A stretch of DNA of 64,000 bases, from contig NC_083674.1 in NCBI RefSeq assembly GCF_030384665.1, positions 1,736,001-1,800,000 of the forward strand, given 5' to 3'. Under the pieces are notes generated by a model, which did not search any database, was not told where the DNA came from, and saw only the letters and a program-made list of their open reading frames with translations. Source of the DNA: Lodderomyces elongisporus. Taxonomy: Eukaryota > Ascomycota > Pichiomycetes > Serinales > Debaryomycetaceae. The first letter of the stretch is position 1; every line of letters begins with the position of its first letter. Position numbers and translations under genes: made by a program. Below are positions 39,372 to 48,865 of this stretch, one piece after another.

Positions 39372-40796
39372 TCACAAAACTAAATATTTTTCAGTCAAGT
39401 CGCGAGCTAACAAACTATTTCCATTCAAGTTATAGATCAAAGTGAGGTTATACGCAGCCTCGGTGGCCAAATCATAATCTTCTTCCAAATGGTTGCTATC
39501 CAGAAGAGCTAAAACTCTATTATAATGCTGCACCGCAAGAGAAGATAACCCAAGCATATGAAAAAGTCTGCCAAAGTTGTACTCGACTTCCTGTTGTTCA
39601 TAAATGGTAGCTTCACCGGCTTCACCGGCTTCACCAGCTTTACCAACTTCTTTTCCGCCTAGACGCAAGTCTTTGTACTCCAAAAAATAGCTGATACCTT
39701 GAAGAAGTTGATTGTGCCTATTGGATGTAAGTCTTTGCATTGATCTATGAATGTGAAGAAGCGCCAAAATTAAACAAATCATGTGGTCTTTATTGTTAAA
39801 CTCGTAAGCACGATTCATGTAGAAAATAGAGGAAATATAACTTCTGTTTCCACCTAGCATATTGGCATAGATGTATACCAAGTCTGGAAGACATTTTCCC
39901 AAGGCAATATTGGATACATTTGCATTAACCAAGGCCATACCAGAGATAGGAACTCCACTAAATGTCGAGTCATATGCCTTTAGCTGTCGAAGGAAATATT
40001 TTTGTTGGTTGTAACATGCAAAATTCTCCCAAAATTTTAACCCGGAGGCATAGCAACATAGATAAAACTTGTACACAAATGGAGAAAATTGGTTCAAGTT
40101 GAGCAAATTTCTAGTATGTGTTTGAACAGTTGTCGAAGGAAGGTTCTCCGAAATTCCAAACAGCACCTTCAACACCTGCAATATGATTTCCTTATTTTTG
40201 TCTTGAGCAAATATACTAGCACTCAATGCAACATTTAAGATCTCATCTGCATGACCTGGGTCATATTCGTATCTCCATAACAACAAAGCATATTGGGCAA
40301 ATATCTCAAACCACTGCTGGTAATTCAATCCTCTAAATTCAGTCATTGAAGTTAAAGTGTGACGTCCAAGATTATCGTCGTCATCGATGCCTTCCAATAA
40401 ATTGTATGCCCTCGCAAGCCTTTCGTCCAAATTCATTTTTTTACTTGTATTCCTACGAAATATGCCTCTAAATTTTTTCATCCTATCCTTGGGGAAAAAG
40501 CTTTTGGTCTTTGTAAACATTTCAACAAGCTGCGATGCCAATTGAATCCAAGCCGAAATTGCAATTTTGTCGCCTTCGTCAACTGCATCTTGGAGCCTTT
40601 CCATCCGGGTATACTTCTCCAAAACTTTTCTTTTTGCATTCAATTCAATCTCTTGTTTCTCAAGCTCAGTTAGTCGTACACGCTTTGCAGCCTTGCGGAT
40701 TCTATTTCTGATCAAAGACAAGTTTTCAGGCAGTTCATTATCAATAGCTTCTGGCATTGTTGTTGTTGTTGTTGTTGCTGTTGCTGTTGCTGTTGT

Positions 40797-40861
<65 letters not shown>

Positions 40862-42647
40862 ACGAGTTGGCTCTTTGCACTTCATTGATCAAATGCTCTG
40901 CTCTAGTTTCTTCACCCAAATGATACAATGTCTCTGCTAGTGAAAGCTTATAATCAGCATTTTCGGGTTCTAGACTGAGCAAGTCTTCGTATGCATATTT
41001 AGCCTGAAGAAAATCACCGCCCTCAATGTAACATTTACCCAAAAGACGAACCAATTCCGGAGAAGGTTCATCTTCTACTCTTGTCAAATAAAGTAAGGCT
41101 TCCTCGTAGAGCCCAACATCTTCCAAATGCTTACCAGCTTCAAAATACAAGTCAGAAATGGAGCTGGGGTCTTCATCGAGCAAGTATTCAAAATGGTGTA
41201 GAGCCTCTTCATTGTCACCCGCGCCTAGTCGCAAAACACCCAACTTGAATCTTATATCTATGGGTAGTTCAAATCTTTTAGTATTAAAAGCTTGCCGAGC
41301 AACCGCCAGAAGCTTATGAGAATTTTTAAATCTTCTTTTCACATCAAACTCTGAATCATCTTGATCGTCCCACACCTCTTGCGACCTATCCTGGATCCAT
41401 CTTGCCGTTAGTTTTAAAACGGTTAACCCATTTCTAAAAGACCGATGTTGTATATGTAGTTCCAATAATATGTTTAGCTCTGACCAATCAAACTTGGGGT
41501 ACACTTCAGCGGAATTGATGTCTTCATTGATGTTCCAATCAAGCATCTTCATGTACAAATTTATAGCATCATTCAATCGCCGCTGTTCAGAATATACACT
41601 TGCAATGTGTTTGTATACCTCAGGGTTAGTTGGATAAACCAGACGAACTTTTTGAAGGCCGTCCAAGGCTTTTCCAAATTGGTGTTTCTCCTTGTATAGA
41701 ATGGCTCTTTGCATAATAAAGCGAGAAGATTTCTTGATATCCGAAGTTATTGCTCTACCATAGCAGAATATTGCCTGATCAATATGTCCAAGGTCGGCAG
41801 AGAGCTCGGCTACTTGACTCCAAAACTCATGGTCCCAGGAATGCAAGTTGGCAGCCAAGACCCAAAAGTTACAGCACTCGTTTAGATTCCCCAAATTTTT
41901 ATGAATTTCACCAATTGCCTTGTATGCGTGGAAATTTCGAGCATCTTTCTTGATGACGTCTGTATACAAGCCCAATGCGACTTGCAAATCGTTTCTCACA
42001 AATGCTTCATTAGCTTGCGATAGAAGCATTCGCACTTCAGGATCCAATTCTCGATTCTCCGTCCTCATCATCCTCAGTTTGTACGAGGATGAGGTTTTTC
42101 CTGTATTAGCTAGTTTTGCTTTCTTATTTTTGACTTTGAAATTCCCCGCTTTCTTGAGGGCATCTTTCAAGTCATATCCATCATCATAGTCATCGTAATC
42201 ATCGCCCTCTTCCGAATCCTCCATCAAGAAATCATCGTCGGCATCATCATCGTCTTCACTAAATTCATTGCCAAGATCGCCACCAAAATTTTCATCATCA
42301 TCCTCGTCATACTCGTCATCATCATCATCTTCTTCTTCATCGTCGTCATCTTCTTCTTCATCATCGTTTCTTAATCTTTTATTTATAAAACTGTTATTCT
42401 TCCCGTGATCGCTATCACTATCAATATCAAAATTGGTAGCCTCTAGCTCATCTAGCACTTGGTTTAACCTGTCTTCCTCTTTGTCTTCTTCATTTTTTTC
42501 CTCGTCTTCATTTGCCTCTTCTGCTGCTTCTTCCTTCTCAGTATAGGAATTGTTTTCAATTGCGCCGTTGAATTTTTGGTAATTTATACCACTTACTTCT
42601 TCTGAAAGAAAAAAGTTCTCACTAGAATGAACCTTGTTGCGAACCAT
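39372..42647 (-). CDS. TFC4: TFIIIC subunit TFC4 (tau131)
   Basis: Predicted 1091-residue TPR subunit of RNA polymerase III factor TFIIIC, which bridges promoter-bound TFIIIC to TFIIIB. The acidic N-terminus (D/E runs at residues 45-150) precedes TPR arrays from about 215, beginning LDPEVRMLLSQANEAFVRNDLQVALGLY and continuing with AYKAIGEIHKNLGNLNE, IFCYGRAI and VYKHIASVYSEQRRLNDAI. A second TPR block starts near 470. A Thr-Ala dipeptide run (about residues 595-630) interrupts the linker between TPR groups. The start MVRNKV is the first ATG; the frame upstream has only TTG. A GEAGEAGEA repeat near residue 1010 is another low-complexity insert. POP5 follows on the same strand. Confidence 0.95.
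40758..40860 (-). repeat. Hexanucleotide coding repeat (ACAGCA)n in TFC4
   Basis: A long GCAACA/ACAGCA repeat encoding alternating Thr-Ala with two poly-Thr interruptions. The opposite strand reads GTTGCT and gives a false valine/alanine ORF. Confidence 0.92.
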
Positions 42648-43033
42648 CTTTATCTTGTAGTGTTCAATAAGTTGGGGTTGGCTCCCAGTTTTCAACTCCG
42701 TAATAAATGCGCTTTCACGTTTTGTTTTTGTTTTGCAAGCGCAAAAAATCTTAAAGGTTTATGTAGAGTTCTTCTGTTCGCTACTGTGTTTTCTTATCCT
42801 CCTTAATGGGCTTATAAATTCCAATAAACAAAATCAGACAATTGCAATCAAAGAATGAATCAGATACAGTTTGTATTTATAAAGAAGAGTACTCGTCGTT
42901 AATACTGGCACCATTCAGGAGTGCCCTATTTTAGTAACAAGAAGAGCTCAACTCACTCACTCTCTCATTCACTTACTCTCTCATTCATATACACGCACTT
43001 TCCCATCCTGTTCTCTCTTTCTACATATCTTTC

Positions 43034-43069
<36 letters not shown>

Positions 43070-43190
43070 TCTCTCCCAATCATCCATTAGAATGTATTTG
43101 TATTTTTCTCTTCTATTTTGCCTTTCTTTCCGCCTCCCCCTTCCTCCAGCCCATAAATCTTTCATTCTGAATACCGAACAAAAAAAATTA

Positions 43191-43221
<31 letters not shown>

Positions 43222-43559
43222 TAAAAATAAAATAAATAAAAAAAGTTAAGAGGAGAAAATCATATGAGAGATAGAAAGTGAAAGAACGCTCGTATTTCAA
43301 TTTCTTTAATTCACTGTACTTTCCCTAATTTTCTTTTTTTTTTTTTTAATCTTCCAACAGTGGACAAGAAGAAGTTGACATTGACTCTCCAGTATCAAAC
43401 ACACATATAGCTAGACAGCACTATAAACTTATTTGCAGAATAACAAACATATTATTATTTCCTATTCTTTTTAATTTTTTTAATTTGTTACTTTTTACTT
43501 TTTACTTTTTACTTTTAATTTTTTCTCAAAGGGAGTTTGCTATAAAGGATTAGAGGAAA
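42648..43559. other. Divergent intergenic region between TFC4 and the INSIG-family gene
   Basis: About 910 bases containing ACTCACTCTCTCATTC repeats (42950-42985), a (TA)n tract (43035-43070), an AAAAAT/AATAAA array (43188-43240) and T-rich leaders including TTTTTAC repeats just before 43560. No convincing ORF. Confidence 0.55.
43188..43240 (+). repeat. (AAAAAT)n / (AATAAA)n repeat
   Basis: About eight copies of AAAAAT-like hexamers, with imperfect ends. Confidence 0.85.
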
Positions 43560-44669
43560 ATGGCTGAATTGAGGAAAATTGCAATCTCCAATACAAACAA
43601 TAAAAGTAAAGGCAATACCCCACTTGCATCTGGTGCAACTACTCCAACTTCAATGGCACCGCTGCTTAATGATATGGACAGAACGGATTCCATGATTAAC
43701 TTGACGAAACCGGAGTTGTACAGCTACTACCAGAACGACTCATTTGTGAACATGGAGAATGACCTTACCGATAGTACATCAGACTTGGAATTTAAGGTTT
43801 CCCGAAGATTACCAAATGAAGTTGATGGTAACGGGCGCAGTGGATCCAACAATTTTATTGCTACATCAAATGCAAATGATGCTTTCCAATTTCCATTTAT
43901 TGTGAAACTTATAATCTTGTCAAGCTCAGCTTATTTATACAATGAAATCACTAGACATATCAATTACGACCATTTCAATGACAAGCAATTGGCCAGCTTT
44001 CCCTTGACCATCACCCATGTTTTTCTTTATTCATTTGTTTCCAAATTCAAATTGGGTAATTATATTGAGAATATCGACACCAGTGAATTGGGACGTGCGT
44101 TGGATGGGATTTTTGCACTTACATTACAAGGGTTGTTAATGGCATCTTTGCATCCAATCTTTGATAGACTTTTGCCAAAGATTTTCACCAAAAGATTGTT
44201 ATCATCAAACCCCATACAGTCAGCTTCGTCTACTTCCTCTACTTTGTCCACCTCATCCACCTCGTCATCAACATCATTGAGCAATACAAATTTTATGAAT
44301 GACTTGATTAGGACTTGCATCACATTTCTTGGAATATCATACGCAATTAGAAAAATTGAGTGGTCATCATTTTTGCAAGTGTCCATCATTTGGTCCTTGA
44401 TAAATCCCGGTTTGTGGTTACTTTTGGATGGAACTATTTCAGGATTCTTGTCCTCACTTCTGGTTACCGCCTTGTGCTGCATCATTATCTATTTACAAAA
44501 CACTCACATCATTACCAGTTATTCAAAGACAACGAACGATGTCATTGCCTTGTGGTTGTGGATCGGATCTTTCTTTTTTTGCGGAATCATTATCTTTGGG
44601 AAAATTGGTAGGGGTTTATTCGGCAGCGGTGACAGTCCCAGAACCAGAAAAGTATCACGTCATAGATGA
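43560..44669 (+). CDS. INSIG-family ER membrane protein (NSG1/NSG2-like)
   Basis: Predicted 369-residue membrane protein of the insulin-induced-gene family, which in yeast stabilises HMG-CoA reductase and so tunes sterol synthesis. The hydrophilic N-terminus of about 110 residues is rich in S, T and N. Hydrophobic segments start near 115 (FIVKLIILSSSAYLYNEI). The family signature appears as LIRTCITFLGISYAIRKIEWSSFLQVSIIWSLINPGLWLLLDGTISGF. A serine/threonine-rich loop (SASSTSSTLSTSSTSSS, near 220-240) is encoded by a low-complexity tract. The C-terminal tail is basic. Which of the two yeast paralogues it represents is not clear, since Candida species generally have one. Confidence 0.87.
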   Translation: MAELRKIAISNTNNKSKGNTPLASGATTPTSMAPLLNDMDRTDSMINLTKPELYSYYQNDSFVNMENDLTDSTSDLEFKVSRRLPNEVDGNGRSGSNNFIATSNANDAFQFPFIVKLIILSSSAYLYNEITRHINYDHFNDKQLASFPLTITHVFLYSFVSKFKLGNYIENIDTSELGRALDGIFALTLQGLLMASLHPIFDRLLPKIFTKRLLSSNPIQSASSTSSTLSTSSTSSSTSLSNTNFMNDLIRTCITFLGISYAIRKIEWSSFLQVSIIWSLINPGLWLLLDGTISGFLSSLLVTALCCIIIYLQNTHIITSYSKTTNDVIALWLWIGSFFFCGIIIFGKIGRGLFGSGDSPRTRKVSRHR

Positions 44670-44830
44670 GAATATATATATAGAGAGAGAGAAAAAAGGG
44701 AAAAGCGAAAAAGGAAAACAGGAAATCAATTGTTTTCAGCTAGAGAAGAAGGCGGCTTTTATTTAAAATATATATCCATATATAGATATGGGTACAGTTG
44801 GTTGAATTTATTTAGACAATTAATAAAGCT

Positions 44831-44834
<4 letters not shown>

Positions 44835-44870
<36 letters not shown>
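44835..44870. repeat. (TA)n microsatellite
   Basis: About 18 TA units in the 3' flank of the INSIG-family gene. Confidence 0.9.
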
Positions 44871-44871
<1 letters not shown>

Positions 44872-45113
44872 TATTTATGTATGTATTATTTTCATTAGGA
44901 TCAACTAACTACAGCATCTATCTCTTTACGATATTCTACTATAAAAAAAAATAGTAAATACTATACCAGATTGAAAAGTGTAATGTTACTCAGAAAGAGT
45001 ATTTGTAATGAAAGATGTTGTCGATAAGAGGAGTTTGTGCTGGAAATAGTTATTTGACTAAACAAAGAAACAAGAATCTAGGGAGGCAGAGAGAAAAGAG
45101 AGCTCATAGATTG

Positions 45114-45121
45114 TCACGTGA
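45114..45121. promoter_or_regulatory. TCACGTGA palindrome upstream of BET5
   Basis: A second perfect TCACGTGA site, 237 bases before the BET5 ATG; it matches the Cbf1-type consensus. Confidence 0.45.
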
Positions 45122-45357
45122 TATCTAAATGCCAGACAATTCAACCTCACTAGATCAAATTCAAAATTTCAAAAGAACCAAAAAAACAAAACAAAATAAA
45201 ATAGGTATCTAATTCGGGCCACCACTGAGTAACAATACTGTGCATCTTTGAACCAACAACAACATTAACAACTTTTTTCTTTTATATTTTTTCTTATTCC
45301 TTATTCCTTTTTCCTTTTTCCTTTTTCCTTTCTCCTTCTTTTTTATTTGTCATCATT

Positions 45358-46068
45358 ATGACCATACACTCTTTTCTTATATACGATCGACATTGCAATT
45401 GCATTTATAGTCGAGAGTTTCCACATTCTTCAACAACAAAACCCCCGGGCGTGCCCCAACTTCCACCATCTGCTTCTTCAGCGTCAATAATCAACAGTTC
45501 ATTACCTTCAGCACCTGTATCAACATCAACAGGAACAGGAACAGCGACAGATATCAATTCCAAACGAACAGGTTCAGTAAACCAAAATAACGATGCAAAT
45601 AATTCCAAACTATTATTTGGAGTTCTTCATTCGCTCAAACTCATTGCGTCAAACTTGACAAAGAACAATGCATCTGAGAAGGGTGATGCTGAAGAAATGG
45701 AGATTCTCGCGCGCCGAAATGAGTTGAAACAATTTACACTTGGACAGTACAAGATTCATTTTTGGGAGTCTTTGACTCGATTTAAGTTTATACTTATTAG
45801 TGATGTTGCAGTGAATGAGCTTCAAACGGTTTTGGAGCAACTATATTCGATATTCTTTCTCAAATATGTTGTGGAAAACCCATTACTGCCTATTGAATTC
45901 AAGTGGAACGAGGACACTTCTACAAAGAACAGCAATACAGTCGCTAGTGCTGGAACCGCCTCAAATCGACTGCTGGCGCTAAGAGAGAATGAGTTCCTGG
46001 GAATGATAAACAACTTGAAATTTATTGAGGAAACTGACAAATATTTGCAATCGCTCCCAATGTTTTAA
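45358..46068 (+). CDS. BET5: TRAPP complex subunit BET5
   Basis: Predicted 236-residue Bet5, a longin-fold core subunit of the TRAPP vesicle-tethering complexes at the Golgi. The N-terminus MTIHSFLIYDRHCNCIYSRE matches the yeast protein (IFDRHCNCIFDRE). The second half of the fold has KLLFGVLHSLKLIASNL, YKIHFWESLTRFKFILISD and LYSIFFLKYVVENPL. Between them a low-complexity S/T/P/G-rich insert of about 55 residues (positions 27-82) makes it about 75 residues longer than yeast Bet5. A shorter insert (KNSNTVASAGTAS) lies near 195. It converges with DAD4. Confidence 0.93.
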   Translation: MTIHSFLIYDRHCNCIYSREFPHSSTTKPPGVPQLPPSASSASIINSSLPSAPVSTSTGTGTATDINSKRTGSVNQNNDANNSKLLFGVLHSLKLIASNLTKNNASEKGDAEEMEILARRNELKQFTLGQYKIHFWESLTRFKFILISDVAVNELQTVLEQLYSIFFLKYVVENPLLPIEFKWNEDTSTKNSNTVASAGTASNRLLALRENEFLGMINNLKFIEETDKYLQSLPMF

Positions 46069-46586
46069 TTGATGAAAGCGATTAAAGCCATGGGAAATTA
46101 GTCCCAATCAATAATGAGGAGTATCTACTCTAGATTAAACCAAAGAAAATTAAAAGATTAGAAAAAAAAATAAAATTAAAAAAATTACTTTTCCAAGGTG
46201 ACCTTTTGTTTATTTAATGTGCATCCAATCTTAAAAAGAATAAAACTAAGGAAACGAAAAGGAGATAGCTCTTATGGACGGTTAAGGAACTGGAGACTTC
46301 CAGGTTCGAGTGTTTTAATGAAATGCATGTCAATTTAATTCGACTGCTATATTAAAATGATCAATACAACAACAGCAGCAACAATTGTTAAATTGTTTAT
46401 GGATTCTGGTAGCGAACTTGCAAAAAATTGAAGATTAATATTTTCACTGACTTTATTCCTGTTTTTTTTTTTCTCAGCATTGCAATAGTCATATGAGACT
46501 CTATTTTGTATTGTATCCTAGCAATGCTTTTCTTATTTTAATGTTTACTTTCATTGTATTTTTGTTTTCTTTCCTCTGTATATTAA
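46069..46586. other. Convergent intergenic region between BET5 and DAD4
   Basis: About 520 bases of AT-rich sequence containing the two 3' ends. A B-box-like GGTTCGAGTGTTTT with an upstream GGTTAAGG and a 5-bp hairpin lies at 46280-46316 and is reported as a candidate Pol III relic. Nothing else notable. Confidence 0.5.
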
Positions 46587-46943
46587 TCATACCTCCGCTT
46601 CACTTTCATGGGCTTCAATTTCACCAGTGACTTGTAGATTGTACTTTGCATTTCTAGTGTAAGTCTCCCACATGTTTGCAAGCATCTCATTATCCAAGTT
46701 GTTTTTATTTGCCTGATGGAGTAGTTTGTTGACATCAACAATCGACTCATTCAAATTTTCCTATTACACATTTGTTAGTCAACTGAGATACATATATTTT
46801 TTTTTTTAGAAAAACAGAACAAATCATAAAGTAGAGGAATAAAGTTAATTTATTTTTTCTTTTGTCATGGTTTGTAGACATACCATATTATTGATGATTC
46901 TTGCAAGAAGCATGTTGTGTGTTTGTTCATGAGGATTCTCCAT
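46587..46943 (-). CDS. DAD4: DASH complex subunit DAD4 (two exons)
   Basis: Spliced gene, complement of 46884-46943 and 46587-46760, encoding 77 residues. Exon 1 reads MENPHEQTHNMLLARIINNM, a near match to yeast Dad4 (MENPHEQVQANILSRIIGN). Exon 2 continues in the same frame with ENLNESIVDVNKLLHQANKN and ends HESEAEV. Dad4 is a small coiled-coil subunit of the DASH/Dam1 ring that couples kinetochores to microtubules. Exons join in phase 0 across a 123-base intron with 5' GTATGT, a GACTAAC branch site and 3' TAG. Both exons are too short to be obvious as single ORFs, and the gene is missed if splicing is ignored. It is convergent with BET5 and upstream of PNP1 on the same strand. Confidence 0.93.
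46761..46883 (-). other. Spliceosomal intron of DAD4
   Basis: 123-base intron. The 5' splice site is GTATGT (46878-46883), the branch motif is GACTAAC at 46774-46780 and the 3' site is TAG at 46761-46763, about 10 bases from the branch motif. Its interior contains a run of A on the transcribed strand. Confidence 0.9.
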
Positions 46944-47439
46944 ATTTGGTTATATACAAACTGGTGCTTTAGATACCGGGCTCGCGAGGGGGGGGGGGTA
47001 TAGAGTAATAAGCGTTTTTTGAGTGTTGAATTTTGTTTTGATAATATTACATTCAATGGTGGAGTTGATAGATTATTTGTTTTTTGTTTTCATTCTACAA
47101 ACGATAAAAAGTGCGCGTCTGATATTACTTACCAACAACTTTTGCAAATGCGAAACCCTTTGTGTATAAGTCCAGCAGTACCCTTAATTCAAAAGATAGA
47201 GACTAACAAAAGTCAACCCCATTACATATACCACTGCATGACTGTGCCTAAAGTTTATAAAAACTAGCAGAGTTTTGAAAAAAAAAAAAAAATTTACTTA
47301 TTTAAAAACCTATGCTCTAAACTCGCTTATCATTTTTTTTTCTGTTTTTTTGTTTGTTTGTTTATTTGTTTATTTGTTTTCTTCTATCCTCCGTTTCCTT
47401 ATCCCTCTTGGTCCCTTTTCCCATTTTCTGAGTAGCTAT
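46944..47439. other. DAD4 promoter / PNP1 3' flank
   Basis: About 500 bases. Close to DAD4 is the palindrome CTCGCGAG followed by a run of eleven G (46988-46998). The rest is AT-rich, with A13 at 47279 and (GTTT)n/(TTTA)n near 47350-47375. No ORF is convincing. Confidence 0.5.
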
Positions 47440-48363
47440 TTAAAGTTTGTTTACTACAGATTCTATAATCTTCTGAACATCTTTTGATGCTTCATTGGCA
47501 GTCTCTAATACCTCGTCATGGCTAGCCATTCCTTCATCTAATGCTTTGGGATTCTCGTGTAATGCACTTGGAGGCTTTTCTCCAACGCCTTCATTGGTTA
47601 TCAAAGATAATGCAAGCACTCTCAATCCACAATGACGAGCAACAATGACCTCGGGTACCGTGGACATTCCAACAGCATCACCACCCAATGTTCTTATAAG
47701 CCTTACCTCTGCGCGACTTTCAAATGTGGGTCCTGCTGCAAAAAAGTAAGTACCCTCGTTGATCTTTCTTGTCAACTTCAATTCATCTTTTGCAACAGTA
47801 ACAAACAATTTGCGGAGCTCGTGATCATATGCATCCGAAAGTGGTTGGAAACGTGGCCCAAACTCTTCCATGTTTGGCCCACGCAATGGATGCCAACCAG
47901 CCAAGCCGGGGAAATTGATATGATCTTCAATAAGCATCAATTCACCTGCCTTATATTCTGCGTTAATTCCTCCAGCAGCATTGGTAACAATGACTGTACT
48001 GACTCCGATTTTGGAAGCTACACGGACGGGGAATGTAGTCTGTTGGAAAGTATATCCCTCATAAAAATGTAACCTTCCCACCATGCACATAACAGGCACT
48101 TTGTTGGCACCAATTAAACCAAACACAAGTTTCCCAGCATGGCCTTGCACGGTAGATGTCTTGAACCCAGGAATTTCGGAATAGCTAATTTCAATTATGG
48201 AGGATGGATCCAATGTGTCTGCAATCCCACCCAAGCCTGAGCCACAAATAATCATCACCCTTGGGTGCTTCAACTCAGACGAGCCGCCAATTCTGCTCTC
48301 GATAATGGCTGTTGCGTGTTTGATTTGTTGCAGATATTCTTCTACGGAAATGTTTTCTGCCAT
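47440..48363 (-). CDS. PNP1: Purine nucleoside phosphorylase (PNP1)
   Basis: Predicted 307-residue trimeric-type purine nucleoside phosphorylase, which splits inosine and guanosine (and nicotinamide riboside in yeast) using phosphate. Conserved motifs are ICGSGLGGIAD near 40, QGHAGKLVFG with the phosphate-binding His, MVGRLHFYEGYT, VTNAAGGIN, GTYFFAAGPTFESRAE, and GGDAVGMSTVPEVIVARHCGLRVLALSLITN, containing the substrate-binding residues. The start ATG gives the normal N-terminus, and the length agrees with the yeast enzyme of about 310 residues. It is cytosolic with no signal. It lies downstream of a purine-rich region on the same strand as IBA57 further right. Confidence 0.96.
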   Translation of the reverse strand: MAENISVEEYLQQIKHATAIIESRIGGSSELKHPRVMIICGSGLGGIADTLDPSSIIEISYSEIPGFKTSTVQGHAGKLVFGLIGANKVPVMCMVGRLHFYEGYTFQQTTFPVRVASKIGVSTVIVTNAAGGINAEYKAGELMLIEDHINFPGLAGWHPLRGPNMEEFGPRFQPLSDAYDHELRKLFVTVAKDELKLTRKINEGTYFFAAGPTFESRAEVRLIRTLGGDAVGMSTVPEVIVARHCGLRVLALSLITNEGVGEKPPSALHENPKALDEGMASHDEVLETANEASKDVQKIIESVVNKL

Positions 48364-48865
48364 GGTGTGTTATTTAGTTGTCAATCACTCTCAATTGCTA
48401 TCTTATCAGTAATACCTTTGATCCAAATAAAGAAATGTGAGAAATTGGAAACGATTCTTAAAAAAAAAGGAAAAAAGGAAAAAGGAAGAAAAAAAAAGAA
48501 AAAGAAAAAAAAAAGAGGAAAACACGAGAGAAACTTCCCCAGGATTTTTGCGCCGCCCCCCCACCCCCGCCGACTAACGAACATCGCGTGGCACATACAT
48601 ACACTTTATGTCACGAGATGCACGAGATAAAAATCAAACGACTTATTACCACCACTACTACTAAGACTAAAACTTCATTTACTGAGTTCAACTTGCTCCA
48701 TGTTTTCACTTTTTTTGTCTTCCTATTTGAATCACTACCAACATTGTTAATTCTTTTACCCAAAAAAAAAAAAAAAATTTTTGATGAACAGAAACAGTTG
48801 AAAAAAATGAAAGAAAGATGGAAAGGAAGAAAGGAAAAAAATTCTATTAACATATCTATTCATAT
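48364..48865. other. PNP1 promoter / IBA57 3' flank
   Basis: About 500 bases with A-rich tracts (48460-48520), a C-rich patch GCCGCCCCCCCACCCCCGCC near 48551 and an A14 run near 48762-48776. Only repeat-derived ORFs. Confidence 0.5.

Larger units (their letters stand above)
44670..45357. other. Intergenic region between the INSIG gene and BET5
   Basis: About 690 bases with a (TA)n tract (44835-44870) and a TCACGTGA palindrome at 45114-45121, then TTTTTCC repeats (45300-45330) in the BET5 leader. No coding potential. Confidence 0.55.
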
